A DNA stretch of 64,000 nt from Streptomyces sp. JJ38 (GTDB lineage: Bacteria; Actinomycetota; Actinomycetes; Streptomycetales; Streptomycetaceae), in the NCBI RefSeq assembly GCF_019303475.1, contig NZ_JABLSI010000001.1, positions 52,241 to 116,240 of the forward strand, given 5' to 3'. Position 1 is the stretch's first letter. Each line of letters opens with the position of its first letter. Position numbers and translations under genes: made by a program. The notes under the pieces are model-generated. The model was not told where the DNA came from, made no database searches, and saw only the letters and a list, made by a program, of their open reading frames with translations. Shown here one piece after another: positions 25,951 through 33,417 of this stretch.

Positions 25951-26074
25951 CGCCCGACCGTCCCGGCCCGCCCTCCGGACGTATGCCGGGAGGTCAACTA
26001 CTATGAACGTCAGGAGTGATGTCCAGTCACGTGAGTTGTTCCGCCTTTCGCGGACGGGACGAGGGAGGCAGGCC

Positions 26075-26503
26075 GTGGCGGGTGGGGAAACCGAAGCTAC
26101 GAGCCTGGCGGAGAAGATCGACGCGCTCTTCCGCGTCGTCTGCAGGCCCAACCGCGAGCAGTACAGCCACGAGGAGGTCGCCCGCGCCTGCCGGGAGGCC
26201 ACCGGGGAGAGCTTCTCCGCCACCTATCTGTGGCAGTTGCGCACCGGGCGGCGCGACAACCCGACCAAGCGGCATCTGGAGGCCCTGGCGCAGTTCTTCC
26301 AGGTGCCGGTCGGCTACTTTTTCGACGATGCCCAGGGCGCCGAGATCGCCCGGGAGCTGGAGTTCCTCGGAGCCCTGCGCGACGCGGGGGTGCGCAGTGT
26401 GGCCCTGCGTGTCGTCGGTCTCTCGCCTGAGGGCGTCGACACCATCAGCGACATGATCAACGTGATCGCCCGCCGCGAGCGCGGAGACGCCCCGTCCGGC
26501 TGA
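26075..26503 (+). CDS. XRE family transcriptional regulator
   Basis: A 142-aa DNA-binding protein with a Cro/CI-type helix-turn-helix (YSHEEVARACREATGESFSATYLWQLRTG followed by LEALAQFFQVPVGYFFDD; key helix around SATYLWQLRTG). This group in Streptomyces commonly begins just before SLAEKIDALF and is encoded near ImmA/IrrE and MAB_1171c genes. GTG 26075 is chosen because gagggaggc lies 6 nt upstream; an ATG at 26003, also with a ggagg site, would add 24 residues. Its presumed ImmA/IrrE partner lies 13 kb away on the other side of the RiPP genes. It may regulate that pair or the RiPP island. Confidence 0.82.
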   Translation: MAGGETEATSLAEKIDALFRVVCRPNREQYSHEEVARACREATGESFSATYLWQLRTGRRDNPTKRHLEALAQFFQVPVGYFFDDAQGAEIARELEFLGALRDAGVRSVALRVVGLSPEGVDTISDMINVIARRERGDAPSG

Positions 26504-26537
26504 CCCGCGGCCTGAGACGACCAAGAATGGGGGGAAC

Positions 26538-27146
26538 ATGGCGACGTCCGCACCGACCTGTGCGCACTGCGGACGCCGGCCGACGGAGAGCCAGCTGCGC
26601 GACACCCGCGCGGAGGCGGCCCGGCGGTCCCGTCAGCTGATCGAGGCGTACGAGGCGGTCGGCCGGCGGAAGCTGGAGCGGCTCGCCCTGCGCCGCGCCG
26701 CCGCGGAACAGGAGCTGCGTGACGTGCGCGGCCTGCTCTCCGATCTCACCGGCACGGCGCCCGGCGGTGCGGACCCGGCGCCGCCGGTGCCGGACGAGCC
26801 GCTGCCCGAGCCGTCGGATCCCGCAAACGCGCCGGGCTGGCGTTGTCACGGCTGCGGCCGCGAGGCCCCGGATGCGGCGTCGGCACGGCTGCTGGCCGAG
26901 GCCGAGTCCGGCGCACGGGACGCCCTGACCCGGTTGCTGGACCCGGCCGAGCGCGAGGTGGCCGCCCTGACCGCGCGGCGCGACGCCGTCCGGGAGCAGC
27001 TGACCGGGATGCGGTCGGCGCTGTCCGGGCTGCCCGGTGCGCCGGGGGCCCAGTCCGGATCGGTGGTGGCGTCGGCGGCCCCGTCGGGCCCGGCACGGAC
27101 CGGCGGCGGGCCGCCGCCCCGCCGGCGCTGGTGGCGGCGCGGGTGA
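26538..27146 (+). CDS. Hypothetical protein with two CxxC pairs and coiled coils
   Basis: A 202-aa protein that I do not recognise. Two CxxC motifs, CAHCGRR near the N-terminus and CHGCGRE around residue 105, could together form a zinc site. Each is followed by an Arg/Ala/Glu-rich helix likely to form a coiled coil (AEAARRSRQLIEAYEAVGRR; REVAALTARRDAVREQL). The C-terminus is a basic Pro/Arg/Trp-rich tail. A ggggggaac site precedes ATG 26538. It follows the XRE regulator by 34 bp and may be co-transcribed with it. Codon use (high GC3) supports a real gene. Confidence 0.65.
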   Translation: MATSAPTCAHCGRRPTESQLRDTRAEAARRSRQLIEAYEAVGRRKLERLALRRAAAEQELRDVRGLLSDLTGTAPGGADPAPPVPDEPLPEPSDPANAPGWRCHGCGREAPDAASARLLAEAESGARDALTRLLDPAEREVAALTARRDAVREQLTGMRSALSGLPGAPGAQSGSVVASAAPSGPARTGGGPPPRRRWWRRG

Positions 27147-27351
27147 CCGGGATCCGGGCCACGGCCGGAGTGACGGTGATCACGGTCCCCGCAGGGGACG
27201 GTGTTGCGTAGGCTGGTCTCGTCAGCAAGTGGTCAGCGCGAGTTCTGGAAGACCTGGGAACGCTGCCCGAACTCGGGACTCGTCGTAGGGCAGTAAAACC
27301 GCACTTGACCTGCAATGAGCAGGCAGGAAGCTTAGATCCAGGGGGATCCGG

Positions 27352-27768
27352 ATGATCCGTACCATGTTCAAGTCCAAGATCCACCGTGCGACGGTCACGG
27401 AGGCGGACCTGCACTACGTGGGCTCCGTCACGGTCGACGCCGACCTGCTCGACGCCGCCGACCTCCTGCCCGGTGAGCTGGTTCACATCGTCGACATCAC
27501 CAACGGCGCGCGCCTGGAGACGTACATCATCGAGGGGCAGCGCGGTTCCGGTGTGATCGGCATCAACGGCGCGGCGGCGCACCTCGTCCACCCCGGCGAC
27601 CTCGTCATCCTGATCAGCTACGCGCAGATGGACGACGCCGAGGCCCGCGCCTATCAGCCCCGCGTGGTGCACGTCGACGCCGACAACCGCATCGTCGAGC
27701 TGGGGGACGACCCCTCGGCTCCGGTGCCCGGCAGCGACACGGTGCGCAGCCCCTTCGCCCACGTCTGA
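27352..27768 (+). CDS. panD: Aspartate 1-decarboxylase proenzyme
   Basis: Makes beta-alanine from L-aspartate for pantothenate and CoA. The 138-aa sequence starts [20 protein letters not shown] after a five-residue MIRT extension. Self-cleavage should occur between Gly24 and Ser25 in YVGSVTVD, producing the pyruvoyl group. The downstream [17 protein letters not shown] and LISYAQM segments are canonical. An agggggatcc site precedes the ATG. It is a single gene between the RiPP island and the protease pair, followed by a strong palindromic terminator. Confidence 0.97.
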   Translation: MIRTMFKSKIHRATVTEADLHYVGSVTVDADLLDAADLLPGELVHIVDITNGARLETYIIEGQRGSGVIGINGAAAHLVHPGDLVILISYAQMDDAEARAYQPRVVHVDADNRIVELGDDPSAPVPGSDTVRSPFAHV

Positions 27769-27784
27769 GGACGCGGCAGCCGAA

Positions 27785-27830
27785 CGGGCCGGGCCCGGCA
27801 CCCCCCGCGGGGGGTGCCGGGCCCGGCCCG
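27785..27830. terminator. 46-bp perfect palindrome, bidirectional terminator
   Basis: A perfect inverted repeat over its full 46 bp, centred in ccccccgcgggggg, between the convergent panD and S1-protease genes. Its position suits termination from both sides. Confidence 0.8.
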
Positions 27831-27843
27831 ATGCGGGAGCCGG

Positions 27844-29049
27844 TCAGCTCTCGTTCGCGAACTTCCCGCTGATGGCGTCGAACACCCCCTGACCGGAGGC
27901 CCCGAGGTACGGCCCGGCGAGCCAGGTGGCGGGGCGTGGCCCGATGGAGTTGACGGAGACCAGCTCCGCCTTGCCGTCGGCGCCGGCGACGTACATGCCG
28001 CCCCCGGAGGTGCCGCCGGTCATGGTGCAGCCGATCCGGTACATCGACGGCTGGCCCGGATCCACCTGGAGGCGTCCGGGCCGGTCGGTGCAGGTGTACA
28101 TGAGCGCACCGTCGTAGGGCGGCGCCGCCGGGTAGCCGTAGGAGCTGAGTCCGGCCAGCTCGTCGGGCGCGGGCGCGTCGAAGTTGATGCGCAGCGCGTT
28201 GCCGACGGTCTCCTCCAGGGACGTGTCCGAACCGTCCTCGGGCTCGACGTGCAGGACCGCGAAGTCCTGGGAGGCGCCGGCGTCGCCGCGCAGCGCGTCA
28301 CCGCGCTGGATCCAGTAGTTCGTGGTCTGCGCCCAGTCGGCCCACCAGATCTTGTAGGGCGCCACCTCGTGCCGGGGCGCGCTGTTCAGCTGCGAGGGGG
28401 AGCGGCCCCGGTCGTTGTAGGACGGCACGAACATGATGTTGCGGAACCAGCCCGCGTTCCCGCCGCCGTGGACGCAGTGGCCCGCGGTGGCGACGAGGTT
28501 GGACTTGCCCGGGTTCTCCGGGTCCTTGACCACGGTGCCGGAGCAGACCATCGGACCGTTCGGCGTGTCCATGAACACCTTGCCGACGGGGGCCGCGTGC
28601 CGGTGGTAGGGAAGGTCCACCCTCCGGGCCTCGACGGCGCGCGGCGCCGGGTCCGTGCCGCCGGTGGCGGAGGACGAGGCGAGGTCCTCCTCGGTGACCT
28701 CCTTGTGGTGGTCCTCGGCCTCGCGCATGCGGTCCGCGTCCCACAGCCCCTCGATGTAGGGGTTCACGAAGTCCTTGGCGTCGCGGAGCCAGTTCTCCTT
28801 GTCCCAGTCCTCCCAGCCGCCGTTCTTCCAGCCCTCCAGATCCTTGAGGGAGTCGGGGAGCCCGTCGGGAAGCTCGTCGGGGAGGCCGAGGCCGAGGTCC
28901 TTCGCGCCGTCCTCGGCCGGTGCGGACGCGCTGGGCTTCGCGTCGGCGTTCTCCTCGGGGCCGCAGGCGGTGGCGGTGAGCGCGAGCGCGGCCAGCGCCG
29001 CCGCGGCGGGCAGGAAGGAGCGGCGGCGGGCCGTTCGTACAGCAGACAT
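27844..29049 (-). CDS. S1-type serine protease lipoprotein (paralogue A)
   Basis: A 401-aa exported serine protease. The signal peptide ends in LALTATACGPEEN, a probable lipoprotein cleavage before Cys, then an acidic Asp/Trp/Lys-rich linker (about 45-115). The triad is visible: His in VATAGHCVHGG, Asp in GASQDFAVLHV, Ser in TMTGGTSGGGMYV. ATG 29049 follows gaggagaac; the frame is open upstream to 29124, but that extension lacks a site and overlaps a hairpin. It is a close paralogue of the next gene upstream, sharing linker, catalytic motifs and C-terminus (GPRPATWLAGPYLG). Substrate unknown. Confidence 0.88.
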   Translation of the reverse strand: MSAVRTARRRSFLPAAAALAALALTATACGPEENADAKPSASAPAEDGAKDLGLGLPDELPDGLPDSLKDLEGWKNGGWEDWDKENWLRDAKDFVNPYIEGLWDADRMREAEDHHKEVTEEDLASSSATGGTDPAPRAVEARRVDLPYHRHAAPVGKVFMDTPNGPMVCSGTVVKDPENPGKSNLVATAGHCVHGGGNAGWFRNIMFVPSYNDRGRSPSQLNSAPRHEVAPYKIWWADWAQTTNYWIQRGDALRGDAGASQDFAVLHVEPEDGSDTSLEETVGNALRINFDAPAPDELAGLSSYGYPAAPPYDGALMYTCTDRPGRLQVDPGQPSMYRIGCTMTGGTSGGGMYVAGADGKAELVSVNSIGPRPATWLAGPYLGASGQGVFDAISGKFANES

Positions 29050-29090
29050 GCGGAGTTCTCCTCGGAACTCGGGCGGTGCGCAGCGCGTGG

Positions 29091-29138
29091 GCAGGTAGGG
29101 GCGGGCACGCGGGGTTCCGCGCACCCGCCCCTACCTGC
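29091..29138 (-). terminator. Hairpin terminator after upstream protease gene
   Basis: 15-bp perfect arms gcaggtaggggcggg (29091-29105) and its complement (29124-29138), with a smaller internal stem in the loop. It lies between the tandem protease genes and should end transcription of the upstream copy. Confidence 0.75.
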
Positions 29139-29188
29139 CGAGGACCTGGCGTGCGGGAGGGCCGTCGGCGCAGCCCTCCCGTTGCCCG

Positions 29189-30394
29189 TTACTTGCTCAG
29201 TGAGTCGAAGACGGCCTTGGCCTCGGCGCCGAGGCGCGGGCCGGCGAGCCAGGTCGCCGTGACCGGGCCGATCGAGGTCACCGAGTACAGCTCGTCCTCG
29301 CCGTCGGGGCCCGGCGCGAGCCAGCCGCCGCCGGAGGAGCCGCCGGTCATGGTGCAGCCGGCCCGGTACATCGTCGGCTGCTCGGTGTCGATCGTGAGAC
29401 GGCCGGGCGCGCCCGTGCAGCTGTACATCGCGCTGCCGTCGTAGGGCGGCGCGGCCGGGTAGCCGCGCACGGTCATCTCGGGCAGCGTGCTCACCTTGGG
29501 GAGGCTGAAGTTGACCTTCACCGCGTCACCGACGGTCTCCTCCAGGGAGGCCGTGGTCGACTCCTCCTCCGGGCTCACCTTGAGCACGGCGAAGTCCTGC
29601 TGGGCACCCGCGCCACCGCGATCGGCGCCGGTGTTGCGCCAGTGGTCGGTCGTGGCGGCCTCCGCGGCCCACCAGATGCCGTGCGGCAGGACGTCCTCCC
29701 GGGGAGCGGACTCCAGCTCCTCGGCGGCCAGCCCCTCGTGGTTGAAGCCGGGCACGAAGATGACGTTGCGGAACCAGCCCTTGTCCTTGCCGCCGTGGAC
29801 GCAGTGGCCGGCGGTGGCGACGAGGTTGGACTTGCCGGGGTTGGCCGGGTCCTGCACCACCGTCGCGGAGCAGACCATCTGGCCCTTCGGGGTGTCCATG
29901 AAGACCTTGCCGTGGGCAGGTGCCTTCTCGGTGTACGGCGTCTCCACCTCGACGGCCTGAACGACCGGCGGCGTCGGGTCCGTGACGCCCTCGTCCTCGT
30001 TCGCGCCCTCGCCGTCGCCGTCCGGTGTGCCGTCGATCTCGTCCTCGTCGACCTCGCGCTCGGGCTCCTCCGCGTCGTTCATCCGGTCCCGGTCCCAGAG
30101 GTCCTCGATGATCGGGTTGATGAAGTCCTTGGCGTCACCGAGCCAGCCGTCGGGTTCCCAGTTGTCCCACTCGCCTTCCTTCCAGCGCTTGAGGTCGTCG
30201 ACCGAGAAGGGGAGGTCCTTGGGGAGTCCGAGGTCCCGGCTGCCGCTGTCGGCGGAGGCCGAAGAGCTCGGCTTCGGGTCGCTCTCCGGGTTCTCTTCGG
30301 GACCACAGGCTGTGGCGGTCACCGACAGCGCGGCTACCGCGGCGACCGCGGCCAGCGCCGAGCGGCGTGGCGCGAACGTTCGCTTGGACGACAT
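29189..30394 (-). CDS. S1-type serine protease lipoprotein (paralogue B)
   Basis: A 401-aa paralogue of the adjacent gene with the same layout: signal peptide ending LSVTATACGPEEN, acidic Asp/Glu/Trp linker (longer and more acidic, with DEDEIDGTPDGDGEGANEDE), then a chymotrypsin-fold domain with His in VATAGHCVHGG, Asp in AQQDFAVLKV and Ser in GGSSGGGWLA. An agggggag site precedes the ATG at 30394. The hairpin between the copies suggests separate transcription. The tandem pair looks like a local duplication followed by divergence, mainly in the linker and around the active site. Cell-surface location is inferred from the lipobox. Confidence 0.88.
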   Translation of the reverse strand: MSSKRTFAPRRSALAAVAAVAALSVTATACGPEENPESDPKPSSSASADSGSRDLGLPKDLPFSVDDLKRWKEGEWDNWEPDGWLGDAKDFINPIIEDLWDRDRMNDAEEPEREVDEDEIDGTPDGDGEGANEDEGVTDPTPPVVQAVEVETPYTEKAPAHGKVFMDTPKGQMVCSATVVQDPANPGKSNLVATAGHCVHGGKDKGWFRNVIFVPGFNHEGLAAEELESAPREDVLPHGIWWAAEAATTDHWRNTGADRGGAGAQQDFAVLKVSPEEESTTASLEETVGDAVKVNFSLPKVSTLPEMTVRGYPAAPPYDGSAMYSCTGAPGRLTIDTEQPTMYRAGCTMTGGSSGGGWLAPGPDGEDELYSVTSIGPVTATWLAGPRLGAEAKAVFDSLSK

Positions 30395-30616
30395 GGACGA
30401 ACTCCCCCTGAACTGGATGCATCTGCGTGTTACTTGTCATGAACCGCGCTGAAGCGAGGCGCCCCCCACTATGCCGGTGCCGCCTACGACGGCACGCGTC
30501 GGGTCCGCGGTTCCGCCCGCTCCCGCGGATATCCCCGCCGGGGCCGTGATCGAAGGCCCCTCGCGTCGTTGGTCCCTGCGGACTGCGCAGCGGTTCCGCA
30601 GGCACAGGGAGGTTTT

Positions 30617-32599
30617 GTGAAGACACGTGCCGGTTCCGAGGAGCTCCCGAACGGCAACGGCAGCCCGCCCCGAAGCCCCTCCCCACGAGCGCTCGACGAT
30701 CCCCCGGTGCCACGTCAGACGCGACGCGCGCCGACCGGGACCGCGGCCCCGGCCGACGCCTGCGCCGGGGGCGCCGCCGCCGTCCCCCTGGACCACCCCG
30801 GCGCCGACCCCCTGGACGACCCCGAGCCCCACCGCGCGGCCGACGTGGCCGGAACGGAGAACCTGCTGCGCTGCTGGGTACGGGAGACGGGCCAGACCGC
30901 AGCGCCCGTCGGCCGCACGCTGCGCGTTCCGCTCCGCGCGAGCGGTACCGCCCTGCGCGTACCGGTGCGCTACTGGTCGCCCTCCGGATGGCACCGCTTC
31001 GGGCCACCAGCCCTCGAACACGCACCCGCCGACGCCGCGCCGCTGGACGCGGTGACCCTCGCAGCCCTCCTCGCCCGCGAGGCCGCCCACCAGACCGGAG
31101 CGGCGGCAGAGGGCACCGAACTCGTCGGGCGCGTCGCCGACTCCGTCCGGCACACCGCGCGCTTCCTCGCCGCCCGCCGCGCGCACCCCGGTCCGGCGCC
31201 CGGCACGGTGCCGTTCCTCGCCGCCGAGCAGGACCTCGTCCTCGGCCACGCGGCACATCCGGCCCCCAAGAGCCGGGAGGGCCTCGCCGAGGACGAGACG
31301 GAGCGGTACTCGCCGGAGCTGCGCGGCGCGTTCCCGCTGCACTGGTTCGCCGTCCACCACTCCGTGCTCGCCGCCGACTCGGCGTGGACCGAGCGCGGGC
31401 GGGTGGTCCCCGCCGCCGCCCTGGCCGCCCGCCTCGCGCCCGACCTGCGGCGCCCCACCGGTACCGTCGTCCTGCCCCTGCACCCCTGGCAGGCCCGCGC
31501 CGTGCGGCACCGGCCCGCCGTGGCCGCCCTGCTCGACGCCGGCCTGCTGACGGACCTGGGCCCCGCCGGAGAACCCTGGCACCCGACGTCGTCGGTGCGC
31601 ACCGTGGCCCGGCCCGGTTCCCCGACGATGCTGAAGCTCTCCCTGGCCCTGCGCATCACCAACTCCCGCCGAGAGAACCTCCGGAAGGAGCTGCACCGCG
31701 GAGTCGAGGTCCACCGGCTGCTGCGCAGCGGGCTCGGCGAGCGCTGGCGGGCCGCCCACCCCGGATTCGACATCGTCCGCGACCCCGCTTGGCTCGCCGT
31801 CGACGGCCCGGACGGCGCGCCCGTGCCCGGACTGGACACAGTCTTCCGCCACAACCCGTTCGGCCCGGAGGACGACGCCGTGTGCGTGGCCTCCCTGACC
31901 TCGCCCCGGCCCTGGCCCGGCATCGAGGGCCACCCCGTCCGCTCCCGGCTCGCCGACACGGTCCGGAGGCTGGCCGCGCGCACCGGGCGGCCCGCGCACG
32001 CCGTCGCCGTCGAGTGGTTCCTGCGCTACCTGGACACGGTCGTCGCCCCGGTGCTGTGGCTCGACGCCCACGCCGGGATCGCCCTGGAAGCCCACCAGCA
32101 GAACACCGTGGTCCTGCTCGACGGTGAGGGCTGGCCCTGCGGCGGCCGGTACCGCGACAACCAGGGCTACTACTTCCGCGCCTCCCACCGGGACGCCCTC
32201 GACGCGCGGCTGCCCGGAGTGGGGGAGGCCAGCGACTCCTTCGTCCCCGACGCCGTCACCGACGAACGCTTCGCCTACTACCTCGGCATCAACCACGTCC
32301 TCGGCCTGATCGGCGCGTTCGGCTCCCAGGCGGGCGTCGACGAGGAACTGCTGCTCACCGCCTTCCGCCGCTTCCTGGCCGCCCACGCCGAGCCCGGCGA
32401 CGACGGCTCACCGCGCTCACCGCTCCCGCGACTCCTCCTCGACGCCCCCGCGCTGCGGTGCAAGGCCAACCTGCTCACCCGGCTGCACGGGCTGGACGAG
32501 CTCGTCGGCCCGGTGGACACCCAGTCCGTGTACGTCACCGTGCCGAACCCACTGGCCCACGCCCTCGCCGGCCCGCGCACCGCCCGGCTGCCGTCCTGA
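30617..32599 (+). CDS. IucA/IucC family siderophore synthetase (NIS)
   Basis: NRPS-independent siderophore synthetase, 660 aa, joining a carboxylate to an amine or hydroxylamine with ATP. Family landmarks: LPLHPWQARAV, HPTSSVRTVARP, LKLSLALRITNSRREN (ATP-binding region), HQQNTVVLL and RDNQGYYF. The first 60 residues are Pro/Ala-rich and disordered. GTG 30617 follows cagggagg by 4 nt, whereas further upstream in-frame starts lack a site. The GNAT acyltransferase 25 bp downstream is the usual partner for hydroxamate or acyl-diamine siderophores. From memory the pair corresponds to SCO5800-SCO5801 of S. coelicolor; other pathway genes are not in this window. Confidence 0.92.
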   Translation: MKTRAGSEELPNGNGSPPRSPSPRALDDPPVPRQTRRAPTGTAAPADACAGGAAAVPLDHPGADPLDDPEPHRAADVAGTENLLRCWVRETGQTAAPVGRTLRVPLRASGTALRVPVRYWSPSGWHRFGPPALEHAPADAAPLDAVTLAALLAREAAHQTGAAAEGTELVGRVADSVRHTARFLAARRAHPGPAPGTVPFLAAEQDLVLGHAAHPAPKSREGLAEDETERYSPELRGAFPLHWFAVHHSVLAADSAWTERGRVVPAAALAARLAPDLRRPTGTVVLPLHPWQARAVRHRPAVAALLDAGLLTDLGPAGEPWHPTSSVRTVARPGSPTMLKLSLALRITNSRRENLRKELHRGVEVHRLLRSGLGERWRAAHPGFDIVRDPAWLAVDGPDGAPVPGLDTVFRHNPFGPEDDAVCVASLTSPRPWPGIEGHPVRSRLADTVRRLAARTGRPAHAVAVEWFLRYLDTVVAPVLWLDAHAGIALEAHQQNTVVLLDGEGWPCGGRYRDNQGYYFRASHRDALDARLPGVGEASDSFVPDAVTDERFAYYLGINHVLGLIGAFGSQAGVDEELLLTAFRRFLAAHAEPGDDGSPRSPLPRLLLDAPALRCKANLLTRLHGLDELVGPVDTQSVYVTVPNPLAHALAGPRTARLPS

Positions 32600-32624
32600 C
32601 CCACCTGCCGGAAGGAGCGACGCC

Positions 32625-33368
32625 GTGCCGTCCCCCGAACCCACCGTCACCGAGTCCGGCGACCGCGGTGACGACGACACCCTCGATCTCGAACTGCCGC
32701 CCGAGCTCCTCGCCACGGCACCCGGGACCGGAGCGGTGCCCGCCGAGGGCTCACGGTCCGTCTCGGCTCCTGCCTCGGGGCCCGTCACCGCGCCCGGCGA
32801 GCTGATCGGTGCTGTCGACCGGTGGCCACCGGTGGCCGGGCCCTTCGGCACCTTCCAGCTCGTCCCCGTCCGCCTGGAGCGCGATCTGCCGCTCCTCGGT
32901 GCCTGGATGAACGATCCGGACGTCGCCGCGTACTGGGGCCTGGCGGGAGATCCGGACGTCACCGCCCGGCACCTGCGTGCGCAGCTCGAGGGCGACGGGC
33001 GCAGCGTCCCCTGCCTGGGTGTGCTCGACGGCACGCCCATGAGCTACTGGGAGCTCTACCGGGCCGATCTCGACCCGCTCGCCCGGCACTTCCCCACCCG
33101 TCCCCACGACATCGGCATCCACCTGCTCATCGGCCCGGCGGAGTACCGGGGGCGCGGGCTCGGCGCCGCGCTCCTGCGGGCGGTCGCCGAGCTCGTCCTC
33201 GGCCGCCGCCCGGCCTGCCGCCGGGTGCTCGCCGAGCCCGACGTCCGCAACGCCGTCTCCGTCGCCGCCTTCCTGCGGGCTGGCTTCCGGCTCGCCGCCG
33301 AGGTGGACCTGCCGGACAAGCGCGCCGCCCTCGTCGTCCGGGAGCGGCCCGGGCACCTGGCGCCCTGA
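32625..33368 (+). CDS. GNAT acyltransferase, siderophore type
   Basis: A 247-aa N-acyltransferase of the IucB/RhbD-like group (siderophore acetyltransferase). The GNAT fold occupies about residues 75-235, with the acyl-CoA pyrophosphate loop in LLIGPAEYRGRGLGAALLRAV and substrate-side motifs LGVLDGTPMSYWELYRADLD and LAEPDVRNAVSVAAFLRAGF. The first 65 residues are a low-complexity acidic extension. GTG 32625 follows gaaggag. With the IucA/IucC gene it forms a two-gene operon; it probably acylates a hydroxylamine or diamine before condensation. Confidence 0.88.
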   Translation: MPSPEPTVTESGDRGDDDTLDLELPPELLATAPGTGAVPAEGSRSVSAPASGPVTAPGELIGAVDRWPPVAGPFGTFQLVPVRLERDLPLLGAWMNDPDVAAYWGLAGDPDVTARHLRAQLEGDGRSVPCLGVLDGTPMSYWELYRADLDPLARHFPTRPHDIGIHLLIGPAEYRGRGLGAALLRAVAELVLGRRPACRRVLAEPDVRNAVSVAAFLRAGFRLAAEVDLPDKRAALVVRERPGHLAP

Positions 33369-33417
33369 CGGCGCCCGGTTCGGGGGTGTCAGTGGCACGA
33401 CGTAGGGTTACTGCCCT

